Of a stretch of DNA of 64,000 nt, positions 1 to 7,613 are shown one piece after another. The stretch is taken from contig JBBQKJ010000005.1 in NCBI GenBank assembly GCA_038326775.1, forward strand, positions 38,093-102,092, written 5' to 3'. This stretch comes from DYIU01 sp038326775 (GTDB lineage Bacteria > Actinomycetota > Geothermincolia > Fen-727 > Anoxymicrobiaceae). The stretch's first letter is position 1. Every line of letters starts with the position of its first letter. The notes under the pieces are model-generated. The model had not been told where the DNA came from. It ran no database searches and saw nothing but the letters and a program-made list of their open reading frames with translations. The position numbers and the translations under genes are program-made.

Positions 1-928
1 CTGACTGTGGGTCCACGACTCTCTGCTCCAGCGCGGCGGAGGCGGTCACGATCTTCAGGGCCGAGCCTGGCTCATACACGTCGGTGATAGCCCTGTTTCT
101 CATGGCCTCAGGGGTCACATGCTCCCTCTTGTTGGGATCAAAGGTCGGTGAGGTGGCCATTGCCAGTATGTCTCCGGTGTTGCAGTCCATCACAATGGCG
201 GTGCCCGCTACCGCGGAATATCTCTCCACGGCTGAGGCCAGCTTATCCTCGATATCAGCCTGGATGTCCCTGTCAAGCGTCAGCAGGATGTCCACTCCGT
301 CGACCGCTTCCTTGCGACGCTTCTCGCTCCCGGGAATGGGGTTGCCCGCGGCGTCTCGCTCGAGAAGCACCTCTCCCGCACTGCCTCCCAGCACGTCCTC
401 GTATTGGAGCTCGAGGCCAGCCTGTCCCTTGTTGTCGATGTCAACCATGCCCAGGACCTGCGAGCCAAGCGAACCGAGGGGGTAGAAGCGCTTGCTCTCA
501 TCCACGAAGCCTATGCCCGGGATATCCATCTTCCTTATGCTATCCGCCAGCTTCCCGTCGAGCTTTCGCGCGAGGTAAACGAACCCGGATTTCTGCTCGA
601 GCTTGTTCTGGACGTCCGCGGGGTCCTCACCCAGCACCCCCGCGACTTTCTCGGCGACCAACTTCTTGTTCTTCACCTGGTAAGGAGTCGCATACACTGT
701 TGTCACGTCCTCGCTTATGGCCATGATCTCACCCTCACGGTCGAAGATAGTGCCACGGCGGGGTGTGATGCTGATCGAGGTGTCCCTCTGCTCGGCCGCC
801 ATTCTCTTGTAGCGTCCGGCTTCGATTCCCTGGATGACAACAAGCTTGACCGCAACCACCGCCAGGCCCAGGAAAAGGACGGCGGCCACGACCTTCAACC
901 TCGTGTCGCTGGCTTCCCTCTGCCGCAC
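1..928 (-). CDS. ftsI: Class B penicillin-binding protein / FtsI, N-terminal part (runs off window)
   Basis: Septal peptidoglycan transpeptidase, membrane-anchored with the catalytic domain outside the cell. The frame is open from the window edge, and 309 residues are visible. I place the start at GTG 928, about 9 nt after an AGGTG ribosome binding site that overlaps the ftsL stop. A membrane segment lies at about residues 11-31. It is followed by the PBP dimerisation region (TPRRGTIFDREGEIMA) and the start of the transpeptidase domain. The active-site SxxK is SALK, with the nucleophile at residue 288 inside YEPGSALKIVT. The SxN and KTG motifs lie outside the window. Position directly after ftsL supports FtsI over an elongation PBP or a SpoVD-type paralogue. 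Confidence 0.9.
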   Translation of the reverse strand, partial: MRQREASDTRLKVVAAVLFLGLAVVAVKLVVIQGIEAGRYKRMAAEQRDTSISITPRRGTIFDREGEIMAISEDVTTVYATPYQVKNKKLVAEKVAGVLGEDPADVQNKLEQKSGFVYLARKLDGKLADSIRKMDIPGIGFVDESKRFYPLGSLGSQVLGMVDIDNKGQAGLELQYEDVLGGSAGEVLLERDAAGNPIPGSEKRRKEAVDGVDILLTLDRDIQADIEDKLASAVERYSAVAGTAIVMDCNTGDILAMATSPTFDPNKREHVTPEAMRNRAITDVYEPGSALKIVTASAALEQRVVDPQS

Positions 929-939
929 AGGCGCGTCAC

Positions 940-1503
940 CTATCTTCGCGTCAGGGTACCGTAAGGCTCTTCATCGATAGAAGCTTGCTCTTTCCCGGTC
1001 TCTTTCGGCAGCTCCTCGTTCGTCCTCTCGAGAGTACTCTGGCACGCCATGCTTCCGTCGCTCCCCCTCGAGTACTTCATGTATATAACCGCGCCCGGCT
1101 CACAAAACCCAAGCTCGTCCTGCGCTATCCTGGCGACCCTCCCTGGCGAGTTGGACCTCGCGAGCGCGAGGCGAAGGCTCTTCTGTTTCGCCTTCTCGGC
1201 CGCTATCTTCTGCTCCACTCGCCTAGCGTCGAGGTCGCTGCTGACGGCTCCCTGCTGCATTGCGACCATAAAAACGCCAGTGCCCGCCATTATTAACAAC
1301 ACCAGCATCAAGAAGCCGAAAGTAAGACCTTTTCTCACCTTCGGCCGCCTGGCTATGTTATCCTTCGTCGGCCTGCCTGCTGCAGCCTTCTTTAACTTGC
1401 CGGTGTTCGGCCTTGCCGGCCTGCCGGTGGTCTGCTGCGTCTTCGTTCTGCCGGTGTTCGGCCTTGCCGGCCTGCCGGTGGTCGTCGTCCTGTCACGCGT
1501 CAT
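940..1503 (-). CDS. ftsL: FtsL-like septum protein
   Basis: Small bitopic division protein expected to form the FtsL-FtsB-FtsQ complex. It has a basic, repeat-containing cytoplasmic tail (residues 1-58), one membrane helix at about 60-82, then a short predicted coiled coil (QKIAAEKAKQKSLRLALAR) typical of FtsL/DivIC. Sequence conservation is low, so the call rests on this topology and on its place between rsmH and ftsI. At 187 residues it is longer than a typical FtsL because of the N-terminal tail, where TGRPARPNTG occurs twice, and a charged C-terminal tail after residue about 140. Confidence 0.8.
   Translation of the reverse strand: MTRDRTTTTGRPARPNTGRTKTQQTTGRPARPNTGKLKKAAAGRPTKDNIARRPKVRKGLTFGFLMLVLLIMAGTGVFMVAMQQGAVSSDLDARRVEQKIAAEKAKQKSLRLALARSNSPGRVARIAQDELGFCEPGAVIYMKYSRGSDGSMACQSTLERTNEELPKETGKEQASIDEEPYGTLTRR
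1398..1432. repeat. 35-bp direct repeat, copy A (inside ftsL)
   Basis: A perfect 35-bp repeat of 1449-1483, 51 bp apart. It encodes part of the duplicated TGRPARPNTG segment in the cytoplasmic tail of the FtsL-like protein. DNA identity is complete, including third codon positions, so the duplication looks recent. Confidence 0.9.
1449..1483. repeat. 35-bp direct repeat, copy B (inside ftsL)
   Basis: Second perfect copy of the 35-bp repeat at 1398-1432. The 51-bp period keeps the reading frame, so loss or gain of a unit would change the tail by 17 residues without a frameshift. Confidence 0.9.
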
Positions 1504-1504
1504 G

Positions 1505-2452
1505 CTACTGCTCTCTTCTCAGCATCGCGGCACGGAGCTTCGCGCTCCTGCAGCGGGGATTGCTCTCCATCTCCTCTGTCGAGGGCACCAGCGGTTTCCT
1601 GGTCAGGACCTCGAGCAGGGGTTCCGTGTAGAGCGGTGTGCCGGGCGGATATTCAGATCCTTTTGCCAGGGAGTTGAAAGTGCGTTTCACAATTCGGTCC
1701 TCGTGGGACTGATATGAAAGCACCACTATCCGCCCGCACGGGGCCAGGCATTCTATAGATCTGGTTATCCCCTCCCTCAAGTCGTCGAGTTCATTGTTGA
1801 CCGCAATCCGGAGCGCCTGGAACGTCTTCCTGGCCGGGTGTTTGCGCCCACGCCTCGCCGAGACGGGAACCGCGTCTTCCACGACCTTCGAGAGTTCCTT
1901 GGTAGTCCGTATGGGCCGGCGCCCCCGAGCCTCTATGATGAAGTGAGCTATTCGCCTGGCCCACCGCTCATCGCCAAAGTTGTATAGGATCCGTGTCAGG
2001 TTGTCTTCCGATTCCTCGTTCACGATCCGCTCGGCCGTCCTTTCCGCGTCAGGGCCCATCCTCATGTCAAGCGGCCCGTCCTGCCTGAAGCTGAAACCCC
2101 TGTCCGGGTCGTCCACCTGCATGGACGAGATACCCAGGTCCAGCAGTATGCCATCGACCTTCTCTAGCCCTTCGCCATCAATGACGGACTGTATATCTCT
2201 GAAATTTTCCCGATGGTAACTGACCTGCGCCTCCAGCGCGCCCAACCGCTCCCGCGCTTCAGCGAGAGCCGCCGGGTCTCTGTCAATACCAATGAGCCGC
2301 CCGCCCGCTGATAGGCGCCCAAGGATAGCTTGAGCGTGCCCGCCTGATCCGATCGTGCCATCTACGATCACCTTCCCTTTTTCAGGCGCCAGGTATTCGA
2401 GTACCTCGGCCACCATGACCGACCGGTGCGCGGCAGCGCCGCCGGCTTCCAT
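1505..2452 (-). CDS. rsmH: 16S rRNA m4C1402 methyltransferase RsmH (MraW)
   Basis: SAM-dependent methyltransferase that modifies N4 of C1402 in the 16S rRNA decoding centre. The 315 residues are the usual size for the family. Visible features are the N-terminal HRSVMVAEVLEYL, the SAM-binding DGTIGSGGHA, LLDLGISSMQVD and the C-terminal RKPLVPS. It begins 2 nt after the mraZ stop and is followed directly by the ftsL-like gene, the standard order of the division cluster. Confidence 0.95.
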   Translation of the reverse strand: MEAGGAAAHRSVMVAEVLEYLAPEKGKVIVDGTIGSGGHAQAILGRLSAGGRLIGIDRDPAALAEARERLGALEAQVSYHRENFRDIQSVIDGEGLEKVDGILLDLGISSMQVDDPDRGFSFRQDGPLDMRMGPDAERTAERIVNEESEDNLTRILYNFGDERWARRIAHFIIEARGRRPIRTTKELSKVVEDAVPVSARRGRKHPARKTFQALRIAVNNELDDLREGITRSIECLAPCGRIVVLSYQSHEDRIVKRTFNSLAKGSEYPPGTPLYTEPLLEVLTRKPLVPSTEEMESNPRCRSAKLRAAMLRREQ

Positions 2453-2453
2453 G

Positions 2454-2876
2454 TCAGACCCCGATGTCGGACGCTGACTGCTCGTAATGCCCTTCGCTCT
2501 CCTGGCGGTATGAGCTCCACTTGCCGGGGTCCCACACCTCCGCCTTGTTGGCGAGGCCGACTACGAACACTTCCTTTGTTATCCCGACCATCTCCCGAAG
2601 GCGAGGAGGTATGAGCACCCTTCCCTGGCCGTCCGGCAACATGTGGCTCGCGTCGGCGAAGAAAAGACGCGTGAACCTGCGGGTCGCCTCGCTTCCCGTG
2701 GGCATCTCCTCTATGCGCTCGACAAGCTTCTCCCACTCCTTCATCGGGTAGAGCAGGAGGCAGCTATCGAGCCCCTTGGTAACCATGAGGCCACCCTCGA
2801 AATCACGGCGAAACTCGCGGGGGAGGATAATGCGCCCCTTGGAGTCGACCGTTCTTTCAGTTGAACCGACAAGCAT
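2454..2876 (-). CDS. mraZ: Transcriptional regulator MraZ
   Basis: Ring-forming DNA-binding protein that controls its own division/cell-wall operon. The 140 residues contain two AbrB-like halves, each with the DxxxR signature (DSKGRIILPREFR near residue 11, DGQGRVLIPPRLR near residue 82). The ATG at 2876 follows GAGGTAAGAG. It is the first gene of the mraZ-rsmH-ftsL-ftsI unit. Three TGG boxes at exact 10-bp spacing lie just upstream, as expected for autoregulation. Confidence 0.95.
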   Translation of the reverse strand: MLVGSTERTVDSKGRIILPREFRRDFEGGLMVTKGLDSCLLLYPMKEWEKLVERIEEMPTGSEATRRFTRLFFADASHMLPDGQGRVLIPPRLREMVGITKEVFVVGLANKAEVWDPGKWSSYRQESEGHYEQSASDIGV

Positions 2877-2894
2877 CTCTTACCTCGCATCTCG

Positions 2895-2935
2895 CCACAC
2901 TGCTCCACTTTACACCACTATTCTCCCTTTTGCAA
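2895..2935 (-). promoter_or_regulatory. mraZ promoter with three MraZ boxes
   Basis: On the minus strand TTGCAA (2930-2935) and TAAAGT (2907-2912) are separated by 17 bp. Three TGG cores, each in a GTGG context, lie at 2915-2917, 2905-2907 and 2895-2897, exactly 10 bp apart. MraZ operators in other bacteria are short G-rich boxes at 10-bp spacing upstream of mraZ. Here they straddle the -10 and the predicted start site, which suggests repression. Confidence 0.65.
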
Positions 2936-3138
2936 CACATTTGAACAGAAAAATCCACTTTCCGCCCTTTCGGGGGCTTCGATGGAGGGCCTGGCAGGTA
3001 ATTTCTGGGAATGGATTGTTAGTATGTGGACTATTTTGTGGAGAATACTGTCGAGAGCCACAATATATAGATGTGGAGGGCTGTCCCACTGCTTTCGGGG
3101 CAGTGAGTTGTTGAAAACGGTCGCCGGGATTTATCCTT

Positions 3139-4305
3139 CTAGCCGGGTTGAGTCACACCGAACTGCCGGCATTTCAGCGGGTCGGGGGCTTTACGTCCGG
3201 AGTACGTCTCCGCCCGGTACCTGCACCCACCACCACATTCGGCGAGAAACTCGCAGTCGCAGTCGAGGTCGCTGACCTTCATACGCGGCATCTTGAGCCA
3301 GGCCGCGCGCAGACCGCCGCTGACCGGTCCACCGCTCCACTCCTCGTAGAAGCCGCACTTGACGAGGGCTCCGCCGGCCTTGACGCAGGCAAGGTGAGCG
3401 CCGCAGGCCCAATCTCCTGAAGGCTGGTGCTGCTCCGAGCCGAAGGCGCGCGCCAGCTGGCGCGCCGCTTCCTGGAGTTCGGGGAGAATGTGGCGCCCCC
3501 CGTCCGCCATCCTGCCCGCCGCGCAGGGGACGTCGAGCGTCCACGATTCGGCGCCCGTGCGTTTGACATACGCTTCGAGCGCGTCCAGCTCGTCCAGGTT
3601 GTGCCGGTGCACCATGGTGGCTATCGATACGCTCTTCCCCGCGGCGCGCAAGCTTTCTATTCCACCGAGCGCGCTCTTCCAGCTGCCCTCGCCGCGGATG
3701 ATGTCGTGCCCGTCTTTCATGCCGTCGAGTGAGACCTGCACCTCGTCGAAGGAGAGCGACCCGGCGACGCTTTCGTCGATGAGAGTGCCGTTGGTGACCA
3801 GGATGGACCGAAAAGCCCTGCGGGCCACCAGGGTGTTGATACGGTCGAAGCCGGGGTGAAGAAGGGGCTCTCCCCCGGTGAGAACGAGGCGCAGGCCACC
3901 CATCTCCTCGAATTCCACGAAGAGCGCATTCATCGCCGTAACGGAAAGGTCTCGGCCTTCCGTATCGCCCAGGTAGCAGTGGACGCAGGAGAGGTTGCAC
4001 CTGTCGGTGGCCTCGACCATGAGGTATCGTAGCGAAGGGGTCGCGTTGCGCCCGATGAGAATGTCGCGCCTATCGGGCTCGTCCAGGGACTTGATCACTT
4101 TTTCATTGAGGCAGAACTCGAGGAACTCCTCCGGGAACCTGGAGTCGCCGGCGCGGAGTGTCCCGTCGCAGCGAGAGAGCTCCTTGAAGCCGCCGGGGTC
4201 GACCTCGTAGATCTCATCGGTCGTTGTATCGTACACGGCCGGGAACTCCAGCTCCTTTAGAAACGCTGTATCCCCCAACCGAAGGTAGCTATTCCCCGAG
4301 CGCAT
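3139..4305 (-). CDS. Radical SAM/SPASM enzyme, candidate peptide maturase
   Basis: A 388-residue enzyme with three parts. Residues about 1-90 form an N-terminal region (VYDTTTDEIYEVDPGGF, then RCDGT) that looks like the PqqD/RRE-type peptide-recognition domains of RiPP maturases. The radical SAM core follows, with CNLSCVHC (C103, C107, C110) and VLTGGEPLL. A Cys-rich SPASM-like end contains CGAHLAC, CGFYEEW, CDCEFLAECGGGC and a final C before RQFG. Members of this class install thioether or other crosslinks in ribosomal peptides, or act as maturases of enzymes. It overlaps the upstream 74-aa gene by 17 nt. A 20-aa Cys-rich peptide gene starts about 150 bp beyond that gene on the other strand. 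Substrate and product are not known; the maturase role is inference. Confidence 0.8.
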   Translation of the reverse strand: MRSGNSYLRLGDTAFLKELEFPAVYDTTTDEIYEVDPGGFKELSRCDGTLRAGDSRFPEEFLEFCLNEKVIKSLDEPDRRDILIGRNATPSLRYLMVEATDRCNLSCVHCYLGDTEGRDLSVTAMNALFVEFEEMGGLRLVLTGGEPLLHPGFDRINTLVARRAFRSILVTNGTLIDESVAGSLSFDEVQVSLDGMKDGHDIIRGEGSWKSALGGIESLRAAGKSVSIATMVHRHNLDELDALEAYVKRTGAESWTLDVPCAAGRMADGGRHILPELQEAARQLARAFGSEQHQPSGDWACGAHLACVKAGGALVKCGFYEEWSGGPVSGGLRAAWLKMPRMKVSDLDCDCEFLAECGGGCRYRAETYSGRKAPDPLKCRQFGVTQPG

Positions 4306-4513
4306 CCGCCAGCTGCTCCAGCGTTATCCGGCCGTTCTTCATGAGGCGCATAAGGATGTGGTAGCAACCGCACTCGAGCTCCTCGTCCTCCCCGGGAGTG
4401 AAGAACTCGCAGTCGGCGCAGATAAGCCTCTTGAACTCCTCGGCGTCCTCCATTCCCAGCTCGCCTCGCAGAAACGGGCCGATCCGCTGCTTGAAACCCT
4501 GAAACTCCACCAT
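4289..4513 (-). CDS. 74-aa Cys-containing protein, partner of the radical SAM enzyme
   Basis: I do not recognise the family. It has an acidic N-terminal half, then CADC and, after an acidic loop (GEDEELE), CGCYH. These are spaced plausibly for a small metal site. A helical C-terminus follows (RITLEQLADALGE). The ATG at 4513 follows GGGGTGAG. Its end overlaps the radical SAM start by 17 nt, so the two are translationally coupled. Its position between the maturase and the divergent peptide gene suggests a peptide chaperone, regulator or Fe-S accessory protein; this is inference. Confidence 0.75.
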   Translation of the reverse strand: MVEFQGFKQRIGPFLRGELGMEDAEEFKRLICADCEFFTPGEDEELECGCYHILMRLMKNGRITLEQLADALGE

Positions 4514-4603
4514 CGACTCACCCCGTGATCTCGGTCAAGCGGCACCTGAAAGCCAGCCTCATGCATTGGCAGTAAACCGCTTGCCATCGTTGAACTTTAA
4601 CCA

Positions 4604-4632
4604 TTGCCGTATCCCCTTTGCGGGCGTACAAT
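4604..4632 (+). promoter_or_regulatory. Sigma-70-type promoter of the 20-aa peptide gene
   Basis: TTGCCG (4604-4609), a 17-bp spacer, then TACAAT (4627-4632), giving a predicted start near 4639. The coding start is 28 nt further on. This near-consensus promoter in an otherwise non-coding stretch is the main reason to treat the tiny ORF downstream as a gene. Confidence 0.7.
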
Positions 4633-4666
4633 AATGATGATAACCCATCCTGAAGGGAGGGGCACG

Positions 4667-4729
4667 ATGATAATCGTGAAAGTGGCCAAGAAGGCCGCGA
4701 GCACCTGCAAGTGCTCGAAGAGCTGTTAG
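4667..4729 (+). CDS. 20-aa Cys-rich peptide, candidate RiPP precursor
   Basis: A complete small gene: GAAGGGAGGGG ribosome binding site (4652-4662), ATG 4667, 20 codons, TAG 4727-4729. The peptide has a hydrophobic/basic leader (MIIVKVAKKAA) and a core-like end STCKCSKSC with three Cys and three Ser/Thr in nine residues. It is flanked by its own promoter and by a strong hairpin 5 nt after the stop. It is divergent from a radical SAM/SPASM gene with an N-terminal recognition-like domain. It is too short for standard gene callers. I infer that the Cys/Ser/Thr tail is the substrate of the adjacent enzyme. Alternatives are a metal-binding peptide or a leader peptide. Confidence 0.65.
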   Translation: MIIVKVAKKAASTCKCSKSC

Positions 4730-4733
4730 CAGC

Positions 4734-4755
4734 AAAAGCCCCGCAAGGGGCTTTT
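4734..4755 (+). terminator. Intrinsic terminator of the peptide gene
   Basis: Perfect 9-bp stem AAAAGCCCC / GGGGCTTTT with a GCAA tetraloop, 5 nt after the peptide stop codon. The T-run is part of the 3' arm. It limits the transcript to roughly 115 nt, so the peptide is encoded alone. Confidence 0.8.
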
Positions 4756-4781
4756 CGCTATTGGGGCCGGGTCGCCGGTCC

Positions 4782-4815
4782 CTCGAACAAAACGCCCGGG
4801 CTTTTGTCTTTCGAG
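4782..4815. terminator. Second hairpin, likely terminator of the convergent zinc-ribbon gene
   Basis: Inverted repeat CTCGAA / TTCGAG outside CAAAA / TTTTG with a GCCCGGGC tip. It lies between the 3' ends of the peptide gene (plus) and the membrane zinc-ribbon gene (minus) and could stop transcription from both sides. Confidence 0.6.
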
Positions 4816-4855
4816 CTTGAGAACGCGCGAATTGGGAGCCTGCCGGATTCCCGCA

Positions 4856-5260
4856 TCACAACATCGGCGTCGCTGAAACATCCGCGCCGCAGTAGGCGCA
4901 GAAACACGAGGTCACGGGTATCAGGTTCTGGCACCCGCCGCAGACCTTGCTGCGCACTGGCCCCTGCTCCGGGGGCGGTTCGGGCAAAGGCTCGTGCCGT
5001 GCCGGAGGCGCTTGCCGGTGCTGCTCGGGTGGCGGGTAAGGCGGAAGATAAACCGACTCCCGCCTTGCGGGTTTTATAACGTACAAGACTATGATACCGA
5101 CAATACCGCCGAAGAACCCCGCCACGAAACCGAGCCAGAAGTTATAACCTTTGCCCTGCGCCAGCTTTCCGCCCCAGAGACCCAGCGCAGCCCAGATCAC
5201 GAACGTGAACAGGTATATCCCGATCACCAGACTCGTCGAGACACCGTTGTTCTCCATCAC
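4856..5260 (-). CDS. Small membrane protein with C-terminal zinc ribbon
   Basis: 134 residues. Two membrane helices are visible at about 8-32 and 40-63 (the second with GFVAGFFGGIVGIIVLYVI). A Pro-rich linker follows at about 70-100. The end is a CxxC...CxxC zinc ribbon (CGGCQNLIP and CAYCGADVS). The architecture is typical of small hypothetical membrane proteins with a cytoplasmic zinc finger. I assign no function. It starts about 125 bp from the divergent dehydrogenase gene. Confidence 0.75.
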   Translation of the reverse strand: MMENNGVSTSLVIGIYLFTFVIWAALGLWGGKLAQGKGYNFWLGFVAGFFGGIVGIIVLYVIKPARRESVYLPPYPPPEQHRQAPPARHEPLPEPPPEQGPVRSKVCGGCQNLIPVTSCFCAYCGADVSATPML

Positions 5261-5385
5261 TCCTCCTGGTGTTGGCCTTCAACGGGTTTTCACTATAGCA
5301 TTATCGTGCCGGTTAGACACGCTGCTCGAGCGAGGAGTCTCTCGGCTCCTTAGAGGCTGTTTTGCGACGGGGGGATGAGAAGAAC

Positions 5386-6408
5386 ATGAAAAGGATACTC
5401 GCGCTCTCGCCGCTGCCCGGACAGCTCATCGAGGCACTTCTCAAGGGGAGCGCCGCGGGTGAGGATGTTGGCGAGGTGGAGGCCGTGAAGTACGAGGGCG
5501 AGCGCAGGGAGGAACTGCTCGAAGCCGTCGCCTCCGCCGACATCATCATCGGCGATTACACCTACCACCACGAGATGGACGCCGGGGTGATGCGTGCGGC
5601 GGCGCCTTGCCTTCTCATACAGCAGCCTTCCGTTGGCTACCAGCATCTCGATATCGAAGCGGCCGCCGACAACGGGATACCGGTCGCCAACGCGGCCGGC
5701 GCTAACGCCATCTCCGTCGCCGAGCATACGATCATGGGCGTTCTCGCCTGTCTCAAGAAGCTCGTGCTCCAGCAGGAGAAGACCGAGCGGGGCGAGTGGG
5801 CGCAGGACGAGATGGCTCAATACGGGGTGTTCGAGCTTTACGGAAAGGTGCTGGGCATAATCGGTCTGGGCCGCATCGGCAGAGAGGTCGCGGTCCGCGC
5901 CGGAGTGTTCGGCTGCTCTATCATCTACTACGACACAAACCGACTGGACGAACAGCGGGAGAGCGAGTTGGCGGCGGCCTTCAGGCCGCTCGACGACCTG
6001 GTCGCCGAAGCTGACATAATCTGCCTCCACACACCCCTGACCCCTGAAACCAGGCTCTTGATAAACGCCCGGCGCATCGCCATGATGAAGCCGGGCGCGA
6101 TACTGGTGAACGTCGCGCGGGGGGAAGTCATCGACGAGAAGGCCGTCGCGACGGCGCTCGAGGAAGGCCGGCTGGCCGGGGCGGCCATAGACGTCTTCTC
6201 CGAGGAGCCGGTGCCTCTCGACAACCCTCTCCTCAAGGCTCCTAACGTGGTCCTGACTCCCCACACGGCCGGCGCCACGAACGAGTCGCGCATGCGCATC
6301 ATCGGTGTGGCGATGGGCAATATCGTTAAGGTGCTCAAGGGCGAGGTACCTCAAAACATAGTGAACGGCGTGGAGCCGGATTTCGACAAGAACATCCCCT
6401 CACCCTGA
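5386..6408 (+). CDS. D-isomer-specific 2-hydroxyacid dehydrogenase
   Basis: NAD(P)-dependent oxidoreductase of the SerA/DdhD superfamily acting on a D-2-hydroxyacid. The nucleotide motif is GLGRIG (about residue 160). Catalytic residues are visible as the Arg in NVARGEVID, the Glu in SEEPVP and the His in LTPHTAG. An upstream TTG (5362) is in frame, but the ATG at 5386 begins the homologous sequence (MKRILALSPL). It is 340 residues long and has no ACT domain, so it is not the pathway SerA, which lies at 32.4 kb. The substrate cannot be read from the sequence. Confidence 0.88.
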   Translation: MKRILALSPLPGQLIEALLKGSAAGEDVGEVEAVKYEGERREELLEAVASADIIIGDYTYHHEMDAGVMRAAAPCLLIQQPSVGYQHLDIEAAADNGIPVANAAGANAISVAEHTIMGVLACLKKLVLQQEKTERGEWAQDEMAQYGVFELYGKVLGIIGLGRIGREVAVRAGVFGCSIIYYDTNRLDEQRESELAAAFRPLDDLVAEADIICLHTPLTPETRLLINARRIAMMKPGAILVNVARGEVIDEKAVATALEEGRLAGAAIDVFSEEPVPLDNPLLKAPNVVLTPHTAGATNESRMRIIGVAMGNIVKVLKGEVPQNIVNGVEPDFDKNIPSP

Positions 6409-6581
6409 TTCCCTCCCGGAGAGGAGTCGGACATCGGTCCAACATCTTTGGTTCCCGCGGTTCCGGGTTGATGAGCCGGTGCGGGGTTTTGCGGAAAACG
6501 AAGAACGCATCCCGCCCGTGTTGGAAACGCTTGATGTGGTGTAGAATCACGGTATTGGAAGCGTTATGTGGAGGGTTATTG

Positions 6582-7562
6582 ATGAAGGCGCTCGTGACCG
6601 GCGCCGCTGGTTTCATAGGTTCCAGCCTAACACCCGAATTGCTCAAAAGGGACATTGACGTCCGTGGGCTTGTGCTGCCCGGGGAGAACCCGGAGCGGCT
6701 CGAGGCGCAGGGGGTCGAGGTGCGCACCGGCGACATCACCGACCCCGGGAGCATCCGGGGCCTGTGCCGGGGAATAGACATAGTTTTCCACCTCGCCGGT
6801 CGCATCGCCTACTGGGGGCCGAGGAGGCTTTTCTTCGAGTCCATCGTTGAGGGCACGAGAAACGTCCTCGACGAAGCCTCGGGGAAGGTTACGCGGTTCG
6901 TCTACGCGAGTTCGGTCTGCGCCCTCGGGAGCGACAGGCACCTCCTGGGGCTCGGGGAAGAAGACCCCGTGAGAAAGACCGGCATACCGTACGCCGACGC
7001 CAAGCAGGAGGCGGAAAAGGTAGTATGGGAGTACCACGACAAGGGCGCGGTGAAGGGCACCGTCTTCAGGCCGGCGAACGTGGTCGGCCCGGGCAGCGTG
7101 TGGGTCAGGGACACTGTCGACAGCTTCCTCAACTCATCGGTTCCGCTCTTCGACCACGGCCGCTACAGCGCGAGCCTTGTCTATGTTGACAACCTGGTGG
7201 ACGGCATAATCCGGGCCGGGACGCTCGGCGTGGGGGCCGGCAGGACCTACCACTTCCGGGACGACTGGGACGTCACCTGGAAGGAGTACCTCACGGACCT
7301 GGGGGCCATGGTGGGCAAGAGGCCCGCGGCGAGCCTGCCGTTCCGGCTCGTCTGGCCCGTGTCGTTCCTTTTCGAGAAGACCATGTCGGAGCTCAACAGG
7401 AAGCCGCCCGCCACCCGGCACATCGTTGGCCTGATGGGCAGGGACAACGACATCTTGAACGCGAGGGCCAAACAAGAGCTCGGCTGGGAAACGAAAGTCT
7501 CGTACAAAGAAGCCATGGAGAGGATCGAGGCCTGGGTACTCGCCGAGATGCTCGATCGATAG
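6582..7562 (+). CDS. NAD-dependent epimerase/dehydratase (extended SDR)
   Basis: 326 residues. The Rossmann motif is TGAAGFIGSSL and the extended-SDR catalytic region is YASSVCALGS with YADAK (YxxxK). DITDP after the first beta-alpha unit is typical of sugar epimerases and 3-beta-HSD-like enzymes. The ATG at 6582 follows GTGGAGGG; the longer open frame upstream lacks homologous sequence. A TTGGAA/TAGAAT pair at 6521-6547 with a short 15-bp spacer may be its promoter. It precedes the sugar isomerase operon by 51 bp and could act on the same substrate. Confidence 0.85.
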   Translation: MKALVTGAAGFIGSSLTPELLKRDIDVRGLVLPGENPERLEAQGVEVRTGDITDPGSIRGLCRGIDIVFHLAGRIAYWGPRRLFFESIVEGTRNVLDEASGKVTRFVYASSVCALGSDRHLLGLGEEDPVRKTGIPYADAKQEAEKVVWEYHDKGAVKGTVFRPANVVGPGSVWVRDTVDSFLNSSVPLFDHGRYSASLVYVDNLVDGIIRAGTLGVGAGRTYHFRDDWDVTWKEYLTDLGAMVGKRPAASLPFRLVWPVSFLFEKTMSELNRKPPATRHIVGLMGRDNDILNARAKQELGWETKVSYKEAMERIEAWVLAEMLDR

Positions 7563-7613
7563 GGCGGCCGGCGTCTGCCGATGCAAAGAGACTTCGATGG
7601 GAGTGAGGGTCGG

